From Pleurocapsales cyanobacterium LEGE 10410 (GTDB lineage Bacteria > Cyanobacteriota > Cyanobacteriia > Cyanobacteriales > Xenococcaceae), in NCBI GenBank assembly GCA_015207195.1, contig JADEXJ010000046.1:1-40423 (forward strand): a stretch of DNA of 40,423 nucleotides. Reading direction: 5' to 3'. The notes beneath the pieces were generated by a model. That model saw nothing but the letters and a program-made list of their open reading frames with translations. It did not search any database and was not told the DNA's origin. The position numbers were made by a program, and so were the translations under genes. How positions within the stretch are numbered: the first letter of the stretch is position 1; each line of letters begins with the position of its first letter. Of the stretch, positions 1 to 8,157 are shown piece by piece.

Positions 1-77
1 GGATTCTAATCAGTTTCTCTCGGCTCAACAGGTTCAAAATACACTCAACTTCATTTTCTCACTAGTTACCTAATCTT

Positions 78-344
78 TTGGTGGGAAGGGAGTATGATGC
101 TCGTCAAAAAGCAAATTTAACTCAACAACAACTTGCCGAACTTGTCGGAACAACAGAAACTTTAATTGACGATCTAGAAGAAGCAGATTACGAAGGCAAC
201 TCATTGATAATGCTGCATAAAATTGCGATCGCTCTAAATCAAAAACTTACACTTAATCTCGTTCCGCGCCATAATACCAAACTAGAAACCTTAGAGCGAT
301 CGCTTTTGGCTTTAGGTAAAAGACCAATTTTATATGTTGCTTAA
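78..344 (+). CDS. XRE-family helix-turn-helix protein, antitoxin-like
   Basis: An 88-residue protein that is almost entirely one XRE/HTH_3 helix-turn-helix (about residues 12-57, with LTQQQLAELVGTTETLIDDLE as the helix pair). It ends in a short tail containing LNLVP, as in many HigA-type antitoxins. Such proteins bind DNA and often repress their own toxin-antitoxin operon. The only in-frame starts are TTG at 78 or GTG at 81, and the frame is closed by TAG at 63-65. A strong AAGGGAG ribosome site nearby serves ATG at 94, which is out of frame and stops after 8 codons, so the 5' end may be damaged. No toxin gene is visible in the 77 bases upstream. The HTH assignment is firm; the antitoxin role is inference. 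Confidence 0.6.
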   Translation: MVGREYDARQKANLTQQQLAELVGTTETLIDDLEEADYEGNSLIMLHKIAIALNQKLTLNLVPRHNTKLETLERSLLALGKRPILYVA

Positions 345-364
345 GAAAGAGCTAATTTTAGAGA

Positions 365-703
365 ATGATTCTGATAATTCGCGAACAAGCCACCCCCGAA
401 CAGATTGAACAAATGTCTGAAACTTATCTGGGCTTGATGATTAAATTAGCCGTAGATATTGAGCAAGAAATTTTGGCAGGTGGTGGAGAACTTCACGCTG
501 ACTGCGAACAAACTTTATTAGAAAATGGCAGTCTACAAGAAAATGTTTGGGGTGCTGATTAGTATCCTGAAGTTAGGCGAGTTGGATTTGAATCTCTAAT
601 CAATATCCGCCCGCGTCAACAAAATCGAAGCATGGAAATAAAAGACCCTGTTCTTAGAGAGAAAATTGAAATAATTGTCAGAAATCTTTTGGAGTTAAAT
701 TGA
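365..703 (+). pseudogene. DUF5674-family gene interrupted by an in-frame TAG
   Basis: The first 65 codons give a typical DUF5674 start (MILIIREQATPEQIEQM, then KLAVDIEQEILAGGGELHAD and ENVWGAD). A TAG at 560-562 stops translation, but the same frame continues coherently to TGA at 701-703 with YPEVRRVGFESLINIRPRQQ, NRSMEIKDP and a helical end. The whole reading frame is 112 codons plus stop, the usual length for this family as I remember it. The stop sits directly after GAD, where a Trp codon TGG is likely, so one G-to-A change would explain it. Function of the family is unknown. The end overlaps the next gene by one base (TGATG), which suggests they were once translated together. Confidence 0.65.
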
Positions 704-1065
704 TGGAACGCGAGGCATTATACGAACGCATAAAAATACAAACATGGCAGCAACAATTAGGCAACTTAGCATCAACCTTGGCTACCATATCAACCCAAGC
801 AAGTATTCCTCAACAAGATAAACTAACAACTTATTTACTACGAGACGCTGCTCTAATAATTGAATGGTGTGCAAAAAATGTTCCCGAATCATTTCATCCC
901 GAATTAGCAGCAATTCAAAAAGAGTGTTTGGGTTGGAAACAGGTTTTTCCTCTAGAAGCAACCAGAAACTTATTATCAATTCATACTCGCCATCAGTCAG
1001 ATAGAATATTAGATATGGCAGGATTAGCAAATGATGAAATGAATTTAAAAGCTGTTAATTGCTAA
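703..1065 (+). CDS. hypothetical small helical protein
   Basis: A 120-residue soluble protein with no signal peptide or membrane segment. The likely start is ATG 703, overlapping the stop of the broken DUF5674 gene as TGATG. A TTG three bases earlier is less likely. The sequence is mostly predicted helix, with a Gln-rich N-terminal third (WQQQLGNLASTLATIS), a middle containing IIEWCAKNVPES and a C-terminal helix. I do not recognise the family and give no function. The one-base overlap implies translational coupling to the upstream gene, so loss of that gene may lower its expression. Confidence 0.5.
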   Translation: MEREALYERIKIQTWQQQLGNLASTLATISTQASIPQQDKLTTYLLRDAALIIEWCAKNVPESFHPELAAIQKECLGWKQVFPLEATRNLLSIHTRHQSDRILDMAGLANDEMNLKAVNC

Positions 1066-1101
1066 CTTAAATTGAAGATGATCTAATCAAAGAGCTAGTA
1101 A

Positions 1102-1332
1102 TTTATTGAATTTAAGACTAATCATGCCAATTGGGATGCTCCCGATGCGGCTAAAGCCTTTCTACCCAATTTCTTTGAGAATAAGTATCAACTATCCATT
1201 CTTTTTTCTAGTTCAATTAGGAAGGTTGTATTATTGCCATATCCTGAATCTATTAAAACTATTCCTGGTCTATATACCCTCTATTTAAACTTTTATCTAT
1301 TAATCTTAAGGCTAAGGTGGGTTTTTTCTTGA
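1102..1332 (+). pseudogene. start-less ORF remnant
   Basis: The frame opens after TAA at 1099-1101 and runs to TGA at 1330-1332. Its translation contains plausible protein sequence (NWDAPDAAKAFLPNFFENK, then YPESIKTIPGLYTLYL) but no usable start codon. I do not recognise the parent family. It could equally be a chance open frame; the amino-acid composition is the only support. Confidence 0.25.
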
Positions 1333-1359
1333 ACTCTGGGTCTTCTTGCTCCGTCCTTA

Positions 1360-1378
1360 CGCCGAGGTTTCCTCGGCG
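1360..1378. repeat. perfect GC-rich inverted repeat (8-bp stem)
   Basis: CGCCGAGG, a TTT loop and CCTCGGCG form a perfect 8-bp hairpin. It lies in a roughly 40-base GC-rich patch that ends in a run of seven T at about 1392-1398. It may be part of a small palindromic repeat of the kind that cyanobacterial genomes carry in many copies. As a terminator it would sit poorly, because the T-run is about 14 bases away from the stem. Confidence 0.45.
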
Positions 1379-1538
1379 CGGGCGGTGCGCTTTTTTTCCT
1401 TCTGGTAATGAATTGCCGTGTTGATATAACTCTATATCTAATTTTTATGATAATGCTCAAGTCAATCAGTAAAAGCATTATATCCTATTTTGACTGTCAA
1501 AATTGTTTAAGTCCCACTAATCTAATCTGTTATCTATT

Positions 1539-1799
1539 GTGGAAAACGAATATTCTCATTCTCCGAACCGAAATCAATCAAATCTTGTCTTTGCTTTAGC
1601 TCACGAACTTCAACAATACGTAGATGCAAATGCTGCTCAAATTGACCCTAATATTTATGACAATATCAATCATTGGCGTTCGGGAATTCTCTCTCAAGGC
1701 AGGATTACAGAAGAAGATTTGTCGGAAATAATCAAGTACATTGGAGCAGAGAAGTTACAGGAATTAATCGCGTTAGCTAGTGTCAGAACTACATCATAG
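1539..1799 (+). CDS. hypothetical small protein
   Basis: An 86-residue soluble, helical protein starting at GTG 1539. There is no obvious ribosome site, and no ATG occurs nearby in frame. Visible stretches include LAHELQQYVDANAAQ and a C-terminal part with EEDLSEIIKYIGAEKLQELIAL, which look like two helical hairpins. No catalytic or metal motif is seen. It stands alone between a repeat-bearing gap and a convergent short ORF. I do not recognise the family. Confidence 0.4.
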   Translation: MENEYSHSPNRNQSNLVFALAHELQQYVDANAAQIDPNIYDNINHWRSGILSQGRITEEDLSEIIKYIGAEKLQELIALASVRTTS

Positions 1800-1862
1800 T
1801 TCGTCTAAGAGCAGGCGATCGTATTTTTGGAGAAACTCTTGGACTTCGGGAGGGTAATTCAT
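1794..1862 (-). other. very short ORF, possible gene 5' remnant
   Basis: On the minus strand an ATG at 1862-1860 opens a 22-codon frame beginning MNYPPEVQEFLQKYDRLL and closing with TGA at 1794-1796. The composition is protein-like and it overlaps the 3' end of the convergent 86-residue gene by a few bases. It could be a microprotein or the surviving start of a lost gene. No ribosome site is evident. Confidence 0.2.
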
Positions 1863-1905
1863 TTGCTGACAATAGTTTATTTTAATGCTTCTCGTCCAGT
1901 AGAAA

Positions 1906-2904
1906 ATGTACCCTAATGAGTATAGAAGTAAATATAGCTGCGTTAATCAAACCGTGTCCGAAAAAATTTCTGTTATCGACTTTGCTTCTTTTAGAGAAGG
2001 AAATACATCACAAAGAAGTGCTATTGCTGCCAAAATTTACCGCGCTTGTCATGAAATAGGGTTTATGTATCTCAAAAATCCAGGTATCGATTCGGATCTG
2101 ATTACTGAAACTTTCAAGCGATCTCAAGAGTTTTTCAACCTGACTTTAGCTGAAAAAAATCAGCTGGCATGGTCGGATAAATTTAGCAATCGCGGTTACG
2201 TTGGAGTAGGGCGAGAACGCCTCGACGATAGCAAACCAGGAGATTTAAAGGAAGCATTTAATATCGGTAAAGAAATAGACCCAACACGGTCAAGTACAAC
2301 GCAACCTTCTCTATCTTGCAATCGCTGGCTTGAAGAAGATGAGAGCTTTCGCGACACGATGTTAGATTTCTTCTCTGCCTGTAATAATGTTGCCATGAAC
2401 CTTTGCGAAGCAATGGCGATCGCCCTATCTCTTCCCAAATCTTTCTTGGCTGACAGGCACGATAAACAGGATAACACCCTAAGACTTCTTCACTATCCAC
2501 CCATCGAACAAACTCCCTCACCAGAGCAGTTAAGAGCAGGGGAACATTCGGATTATGGTAGTTTCACCTTTCTATTTCAGGATGCCGTTGGGGGTTTAGA
2601 AGTACGTAACGCCGACGGTGAATGGATCGAAGCACCCTTGATTCTGGGAACCGTCCTGGTCAATACAGGCGATCTGATGCAACGCTGGACAAACCATGTA
2701 TTTTGCTCCACCAAACACCGTGTAAGAATTCCTCATGAGCAAAAAGCCAAGCAATCTCGATATTCAATCGCTTATTTCTGCCATCCCAACCACGATACTG
2801 AAATTAGCTGCCTAGAAACCTGTCAGAGTGGCGAACGTCCTCCTCTCTATCCGACCATTACCGCTGGAGATTATCTTCTTTCTCGCCTTCAGGCTACATA
2901 TTAG
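1906..2904 (+). CDS. 2-oxoglutarate/Fe(II) oxygenase, isopenicillin N synthase family
   Basis: A 332-residue soluble oxygenase of the IPNS/2OG-dioxygenase superfamily. Residues 21-125 form the DIOX_N-like part (ISVIDFASF, then FMYLKNPGI). The jelly-roll core carries the iron ligands His214 and Asp216 in EHSDYGSFTFLFQD and His271 in STKHRV. Arg285 and Ser287 (RYS) match the cosubstrate-binding RxS motif. The family oxidises small molecules with O2, usually with 2-oxoglutarate; the substrate is not readable here. Length is normal for the family. The start is ATG 1906, at the window's first in-frame Met. The gene stands alone and is followed by a terminator-like hairpin. Confidence 0.88.
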   Translation: MYPNEYRSKYSCVNQTVSEKISVIDFASFREGNTSQRSAIAAKIYRACHEIGFMYLKNPGIDSDLITETFKRSQEFFNLTLAEKNQLAWSDKFSNRGYVGVGRERLDDSKPGDLKEAFNIGKEIDPTRSSTTQPSLSCNRWLEEDESFRDTMLDFFSACNNVAMNLCEAMAIALSLPKSFLADRHDKQDNTLRLLHYPPIEQTPSPEQLRAGEHSDYGSFTFLFQDAVGGLEVRNADGEWIEAPLILGTVLVNTGDLMQRWTNHVFCSTKHRVRIPHEQKAKQSRYSIAYFCHPNHDTEISCLETCQSGERPPLYPTITAGDYLLSRLQATY

Positions 2905-2957
2905 GGTTAGTTTCTCACACAAATCTAAGAGAAGTTCTAAATCTCGAACCGCTTTAA

Positions 2958-3188
2958 TTAAAGGCTAAACCATCGCCTTTTTTAGGTAATGTTGCACTGC
3001 CTTCTTATTCTCAGCAACCAAATGTGAATCCCAATCGCGCCTGCGATCAAATCCCCCAACTTTTGAGCGCTCGCTATAATATTTCGCTTGAAGAGGCTCA
3101 ATGGATGGTCGATGAAGCTCGACAACACCAATGGGATGAATCGTATTTTTATTTTAGTTTGGTTGGAGAGATCAAGCGATCGCCTTAA
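2958..3188 (+). pseudogene. start-less ORF remnant, unknown family
   Basis: This frame is open from 2958 to TAA at 3186-3188. It gives protein-like sequence, especially RACDQIPQLLSARYNISLEEAQ and ARQHQWDESYFYFSLVGEIK. No ATG occurs in frame; the only usual start is GTG 3024, without a ribosome site. It reads like the C-terminal 50-75 residues of a lost gene. The terminator-like hairpin lies at its front. I do not recognise the parent family. Confidence 0.3.
2960..2983 (+). terminator. terminator-like hairpin after the oxygenase gene
   Basis: AAAGGC and GCCTTT form a 6-bp stem around a 9-base loop, followed directly by further T residues to 2983. It lies 56 bases after the oxygenase stop codon, as expected for intrinsic termination. 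The stem is short and has three A-T pairs, so strength is uncertain. Confidence 0.45.
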
Positions 3189-3311
3189 AAGATAGAAGAA
3201 ATATAAACAGTTGTCTGGCAATTTTTGCTCGATATAAATGTATATTAATATACCTATTTCCACAGATTTCGTACATAACCGATAATGCGAGCTGATTGTC
3301 CATTCAAAATG
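3189..3311. other. short gap with a 14-bp palindrome
   Basis: Downstream of the CHASE2 cyclase gene (minus strand) lies the perfect AT palindrome GTATATTAATATAC at 3240-3253. It has no adjacent T-run on the minus strand strong enough to call it a terminator. No gene is seen in the gap. Confidence 0.3.
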
Positions 3312-5582
3312 TCAAAGACCTTCTCTGTTTTCCGCAGTCAGTTTCAGAGATTTATAGATAGAGCCTAACTTTGCTGCTATATTTGGGGGTTTGAAGGTAA
3401 AATGAATATAAAAACCATCTTGCTCTACTGGCTTTTCCAAAACCTTGGCATAAATATCTTCGCTAGGTTCTAATTGTTGATTCGGCGTTAATAAATTCAG
3501 CTTAATATTACTCAATCCAGGTGGAATTTCTGATTGTTCTCGATTTTTAACTCTAATTTCAGCCTCATTAGCAGAAAGCCGAATTAAATTCCCCTTAAAT
3601 AGTTGATTACCCACATCCTTTACTTCCAAGACAGCGTATTGGATCGGTATTGGTTCGCATAGGGTGAAAAAAACTTCTTCTTCTGGAGAGAGAAAGAGAT
3701 TGTATTTTCCCGCAATACCATTAACTTGATAGATGGTAATTGGCTTTTGAATTCCTTTTGATAATACTTTTTTTCTTTCTTCGACGATTGCGATTGACCC
3801 AACGTCTTCTAAAGTCTGTTCTGAGATGAGAATTTGACCACCTATAGTGTAGGATTCAATACGATAAGTTATATTGACTGGGGTGCCGACAACACCATAC
3901 TTGCTGCGTTTTTCCGAGCCGATATTTCCTACCACCACTTCACCAGTATTGATGCCAATTCCCATGGTTAACTGGGGTAAATTCATTTGTTTCATTTCTT
4001 GGTTTACCATAGCCATTTTTAACTGCATGGCACAGGCACAGGCAATAGCACGAACTGCATCATCTTTTCTCGTAGTAGGCGCACCAAAGAGAACCAGAAT
4101 CCCATCTCCTTGGAATTCATCAATGGTTCCCTGGTAATCAGCGATCGTATCTGCCATATAGTGTAGATAAATATTAAGGAGCTTAATCACCTCTTCAGGA
4201 AGTAATCGTTCTGATATAGCGGTGAATCCTCTTAAATCAGAGGTCATAATCGTGATTTTCCGTCTTTCACCGCCGAGTTTTAAACCTTCAGGACTTTCAA
4301 GTAAATTGGCGACAACTTGATCGCTTAGATAACGTCCAAATGTTTTACGTATGTCCTGTGCAGTCTTAGCTACATACACTGTGATCGCTAGCACAGCCCC
4401 TCCTAAACCTAAAAATCCTGGAACTACAGGAAGCCACCAACCTCCCAAAAATGCAAGATAAGTGCCGATCAGCAAAGTACCTCCCGCTACCAAGAAGCTA
4501 ACAGAACTGAACCATAAAAGGATTCTTTTCTCCCCGATATAGCGAGACTGCCAGCGCAAGGTTGCCCCAACTCCAGACCAAAAGAAAATCCACAGCCATT
4601 CTTGTAATTCCGACCAGTTTTGCAATAGCAAGCGATTGTCTAGGGCTGCACTAATAATCTGGCTAGTCAAATGGGCATGGATTTCTACCCCAGCCAGGGG
4701 TTTTGGACTTTCAAACAGACTACTGCTATAGGGAGTGTAGAATAAATCGTTGGAACTCTCGGCTACATAACCAATCAAAATAATGCGATCGCGACCCCAG
4801 TTTGGAGGTACTCGATCTTGGAGAATGTCCATTAGGGAAACAGTGTCAAAGTAACCGCTTGCTCCTCGGTAATTTAATAATATTTGATAACCACCTGCAT
4901 CAGCTCGTACATAACCGCCGTCATTAGCCTCAAACGGAGCAAATATTTTCTGACCTAACTGCCAAGAATTAGTATTACCCTCAATAGATTTAGGGGCAAT
5001 GCCGTGATTTTCGAGATAATGTAGAGCCAGATGTAGACTAAAGCTATAGACAGTTTCGCCGTCGGCAGATAAGTAAATCAAACCACGTCGTATTTTTCGA
5101 TCCGAATCAAAGACTAGGTCATTAGCACCAACTCGATCCTTTTTTTTTAGAGCAGCAGGTGGAGCAACTGCCTGAATTCCTGGCTCTCCTGCTACTTTTT
5201 GGATGCCTACTAGATAAGGAGTAGATTCAAAGATCCGAACTAAATCTTGATGACCTGGTTCTACTGGTAAGTCACGATAAACATCCAGACCGATGGCTCT
5301 GGGCTGTTGAGCTATAAGTTTCTCCAGTAGCTGTGCATAAATCCCATCAGGAATGATTGCTGTCTCTAAATTGTGTAAATCTGCCTCATTAATACCGACG
5401 ATGCCAATGCGATTGTCAGGAGATTCTTGGGGACGCAAGCGCATATACTGGTCAAAAACTGACCATTCCCAGGACTGTAACAAACCAGCCGAGCGGATTA
5501 AGATTACCAAAATTGCGATGCAGGGAGTAGTAATCCAGACTCCACGCCCCTGCCAAAAAAGCGATTTTAATTTTGCTCGCAT
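3312..5582 (-). CDS. CHASE2-domain class III nucleotide cyclase
   Basis: A 756-residue membrane sensor enzyme. An N-terminal membrane helix (about 15-33) is followed by an extracytoplasmic CHASE2 sensor (about 40-320), membrane helices within about 328-403, then a class III cyclase domain (about 438-600). The metal-binding Asp449 (TSDLRGF) and Asp493 (GDGILVLFG), the ribose-contact Asn570 and Arg574 (VNITYR) are present. The usual adenine-selecting Lys position carries Glu489 (IDEFQGD), so ATP versus GTP use is open. The C-terminal 620-756 resembles a PilZ-like beta domain (NLIRLSANEAEIRV, YIHFTF), which is inference. It is the last gene of a probable minus-strand operon, 33 bases after the DUF928 gene. 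Confidence 0.88.
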   Translation of the reverse strand: MRAKLKSLFWQGRGVWITTPCIAILVILIRSAGLLQSWEWSVFDQYMRLRPQESPDNRIGIVGINEADLHNLETAIIPDGIYAQLLEKLIAQQPRAIGLDVYRDLPVEPGHQDLVRIFESTPYLVGIQKVAGEPGIQAVAPPAALKKKDRVGANDLVFDSDRKIRRGLIYLSADGETVYSFSLHLALHYLENHGIAPKSIEGNTNSWQLGQKIFAPFEANDGGYVRADAGGYQILLNYRGASGYFDTVSLMDILQDRVPPNWGRDRIILIGYVAESSNDLFYTPYSSSLFESPKPLAGVEIHAHLTSQIISAALDNRLLLQNWSELQEWLWIFFWSGVGATLRWQSRYIGEKRILLWFSSVSFLVAGGTLLIGTYLAFLGGWWLPVVPGFLGLGGAVLAITVYVAKTAQDIRKTFGRYLSDQVVANLLESPEGLKLGGERRKITIMTSDLRGFTAISERLLPEEVIKLLNIYLHYMADTIADYQGTIDEFQGDGILVLFGAPTTRKDDAVRAIACACAMQLKMAMVNQEMKQMNLPQLTMGIGINTGEVVVGNIGSEKRSKYGVVGTPVNITYRIESYTIGGQILISEQTLEDVGSIAIVEERKKVLSKGIQKPITIYQVNGIAGKYNLFLSPEEEVFFTLCEPIPIQYAVLEVKDVGNQLFKGNLIRLSANEAEIRVKNREQSEIPPGLSNIKLNLLTPNQQLEPSEDIYAKVLEKPVEQDGFYIHFTFKPPNIAAKLGSIYKSLKLTAENREGL

Positions 5583-5615
5583 ACGCTGTTAATTTTAATT
5601 TGCTGAAATGAGTTG

Positions 5616-6365
5616 TTAGTTTTTGGGCGTACAGCATTCTAAGATTGGTTTTTTAGCAATGCTCTCAAGATCGATCGACTTTAAAAATTCCGTCCATTCG
5701 GCAGGATTTTCTGTAGATAATTGAGCCATAATATCCAAAGTTTCGTGCCAAATTCTTTGCTGTGCATAAAATTCGGCTTGTTCTAAAAGATTTTTATTGG
5801 CTAATTGTTGCTTGAGAGATAGATCGATTGCCTGGGGCTGAAGCACTCCTGAGACCCACTGATTATGATTTTGGTTTTGGGAATTACAAACTAGAGAGAA
5901 CTTCCATTGATAATTTCTATCTGTTTTTAGAGAAGCATCGGGCGGGATCTTTAATTTGACTATACCTGGAGTAGGAGGGAGTTTAAAGCTGACCGCATAA
6001 ACTTCATCTCCTTGTTCATCTTTGACTAAAAATTCGCCAAACTCTGCTGTATTTGGAGGAACGTACCAATATAGTACAGGATTGGTAGTAGCAGTTATCC
6101 CCACATTAGTGCGCGTTGGCATCAAAGGTGTCAAAGGAATTGTTCGATCGTCTCCACTCGACTCGACACAAGAATTACCCCGCGTACCCCCTCCAGTTGT
6201 TGTTTGAGGAGATCCTCGTTCATTGGTAGGTGGGAATTCGAGACTGATTTTCATCAAAGAGGACTGTGCCAATAATCGCGACGACAGCCCAGAGAAAATT
6301 ATCCCTGTTTGACAGATGAGAACCACCAAAATTCCTGTCGATTTGTAATACTGTTGCCATCTCAT
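5616..6365 (-). CDS. DUF928-family secreted protein
   Basis: A 249-residue protein with an N-terminal signal-like hydrophobic segment (about 10-33, ending LLAQS). The DUF928 body follows: RTIPLTPLMP, PVLYWYVPP, AEFGEFLV, a NYQWKFSLVC strand and a C-terminal helical part with LLEQAEFYAQQRIWHETL. DUF928 occurs mainly in cyanobacteria, often beside CHASE2, CHAT-TPR or haemagglutination-domain genes as I recall; its function is unknown. The gene sits 66 bases after the porin and 33 bases before the CHASE2 cyclase, so it is probably cotranscribed and may act in the same envelope sensing route as the CHASE2 domain. Confidence 0.85.
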   Translation of the reverse strand: MRWQQYYKSTGILVVLICQTGIIFSGLSSRLLAQSSLMKISLEFPPTNERGSPQTTTGGGTRGNSCVESSGDDRTIPLTPLMPTRTNVGITATTNPVLYWYVPPNTAEFGEFLVKDEQGDEVYAVSFKLPPTPGIVKLKIPPDASLKTDRNYQWKFSLVCNSQNQNHNQWVSGVLQPQAIDLSLKQQLANKNLLEQAEFYAQQRIWHETLDIMAQLSTENPAEWTEFLKSIDLESIAKKPILECCTPKN

Positions 6366-6431
6366 GATTTTTATATTTAGTTTGAGAAAATAAATCTTGA
6401 TTCGCTACTTTGACCTTTGATGTTGCAACAA

Positions 6432-8111
6432 CTAAAAATTAAATGTAGTTCTAATACCGCCAATAGCAATATCTTTGTTGTTGGCATCCTGGTTGGGGGC
6501 TGTAATCCAAATTAAGGAAGGGGTGAGGGAGATGTTGTCATTAAGTTGATGTCTGTAATAAGCTTCGATATGCAATGAGGTGTCATTCTCAAATTCGGGA
6601 ATTTCTAGGCTAGTATCTAAACTGGTTAGGGTAGGCTCGACACCCACAATCAAACCCCCTTGATTGCCTTCAATAAATAGATCCAGAAAAGCTGTTTGCA
6701 GTGAATAAGTCCAAATATCGGCATCTCCTTTACCCAGTAACCTCGCTTTAATCAGATTTACCCATCCCCCTACAATAATGCGATCGCCAATCGTATAGTA
6801 GCCACCAATTTGATAAGCATTGCTAGAAACTTCTGCCCCCTCTTCAAAGAAGACCCCAGGATCGTCAAAACGATTGGCTAAGGCAGTGCCGACAAAACCA
6901 TTACCTCTGAATGTCTGTCCGTTATTAAAACCAAAATTGCCGTTATCAAAATAGCCATTTTGATATAAGAGTTGTAAGAAGAAATCGGCAGTGGGATTGT
7001 AATTAATCTGGGCTGAGGCAATATAGTCTCCATTAAATAAACCCCTACTTGATTGAGCATCGTTGGCGAAGGTACTCAAATAAGTCAAAGTTAAGACAGT
7101 TGAGTCTAAAAATTCATAGCTAGCCGATATTCCCGAACCTCCTCCCAACAGATAGATCGGTGGTGCTTCGGCAAAGGCACTCACAGGTCCTTGCCCCAAA
7201 CTATAGCCAGGAAAGAATTGGCGTAGCAGAATTGGGCTAAAGCGATAGCGATTAGCAGCTACAATGTCAATTACAGCTTTATCTCCCAGGGGAAATTGAT
7301 ACTCTAAGCCGATTAATCGCAGACTGTTGGCACTATCGCCAGAACCAGCCGTATCACTTGAGCCTTCTCTAGTTGAACCAACATCAATCCCGCTATTAGT
7401 ACTGGCTAATTCGGGGAAGGTAGTATTAGTTGCCCCCAGGGCGGTTAGTAAAGTATCTCTACCAGTAAAGCTGGTAACTTGACCTAAAAAGAGATTGTAT
7501 TGCATATTAGTTTGCGGATCGCCATCGCCAGAGAAAAAGGTATTAGTTTGAACTCTCAAGTTGCCTAGAAGTTTAGTGGTAGTCGAAAACTGAGTATCTT
7601 CTAGTTGTCCGATAGTGGTTTCTAGGGGATCGAGGCGGCTATTAATTTTAACTAATTCTGCACTGTAATTTTTTTGCAATTTTTCTAAGGTCGCAATATC
7701 TTCTGAGGAGATCTGAGCCTCTCCCGCAGCTAAAAGCTGTTGGATATTTTTCAGGCAAGAATTTAAACCGACGGCAAATTCATAACGAGTTAAAGTTGCA
7801 TGACCTTGATATGTCCCGTTGGGATATCCGCCAATGCAACCATAGCGATCGCTTAAACTCCTCAATGCTTCATCTGCCCAGTCTCCAGCGTTAACATCTA
7901 GTAGTTCAGAAACACGATTAATTTGTTCCATACCGTCTACTACTTCACCCTCAATATCGCCTATGGGAGAAATAAGCTCATTGTTAGATTCAATTGTTTG
8001 GGCTGTGGCTGAATTATTGGCAGTAATTAATATGGTAGAAGCGATCGCGACCGCTTTGGCAGCTTGGGAAAAATTCTGCTTAAGTATGGTTGTTGTTTTG
8101 GTAATATTCAC
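6432..8111 (-). CDS. SLH-OprB type outer-membrane porin ('iron uptake porin')
   Basis: A 559-residue cyanobacterial porin. It has a signal peptide (about 1-38, ending ATAQ), an SLH domain (about 73-125: DWADEALRSLSDRYGC, GYPNGTY, TRYEFAVGLN), a helical linker (about 125-175) and an OprB-type beta barrel to the end. The last residue is Phe, as usual for outer-membrane barrels. The SLH domain anchors such porins to peptidoglycan-linked polymer. Members are annotated as iron-uptake or general porins. The gene follows the RTX protein gene by 46 bases, so the two are likely cotranscribed. The specific solute is not readable. Confidence 0.9.
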   Translation of the reverse strand: MNITKTTTILKQNFSQAAKAVAIASTILITANNSATAQTIESNNELISPIGDIEGEVVDGMEQINRVSELLDVNAGDWADEALRSLSDRYGCIGGYPNGTYQGHATLTRYEFAVGLNSCLKNIQQLLAAGEAQISSEDIATLEKLQKNYSAELVKINSRLDPLETTIGQLEDTQFSTTTKLLGNLRVQTNTFFSGDGDPQTNMQYNLFLGQVTSFTGRDTLLTALGATNTTFPELASTNSGIDVGSTREGSSDTAGSGDSANSLRLIGLEYQFPLGDKAVIDIVAANRYRFSPILLRQFFPGYSLGQGPVSAFAEAPPIYLLGGGSGISASYEFLDSTVLTLTYLSTFANDAQSSRGLFNGDYIASAQINYNPTADFFLQLLYQNGYFDNGNFGFNNGQTFRGNGFVGTALANRFDDPGVFFEEGAEVSSNAYQIGGYYTIGDRIIVGGWVNLIKARLLGKGDADIWTYSLQTAFLDLFIEGNQGGLIVGVEPTLTSLDTSLEIPEFENDTSLHIEAYYRHQLNDNISLTPSLIWITAPNQDANNKDIAIGGIRTTFNF

Positions 8112-8157
8112 TGTATTTATTGGAGTACATAACCACTCAGGCTAGTCAATCTAAGAC

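Larger units (their letters stand above)
1066..1538. other. non-coding gap with an ORF remnant and a GC-rich hairpin
   Basis: No complete gene is seen. On the plus strand, 1102-1332 stays open for 76 codons with protein-like composition (NWDAPDAAKAFLPNFF, IRKVVLLPYPESIKT) but has no ATG, GTG or TTG near its front, so it may be a decayed gene piece. A GC-rich patch follows at about 1350-1392, very unlike the AT-rich flanks, and contains the perfect hairpin listed separately. Confidence 0.4.

Noticed and set aside
1408-1599. 63-codon ORF before the GTG-start small gene
   Set aside because: Hydrophobic, biased translation from AT-rich DNA; overlaps a better ORF and has no ribosome site.
2982-3263. 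93-codon minus-strand ORF
   Set aside because: No family motif is seen and the opposite frame at 2958-3188 has better protein-like composition.
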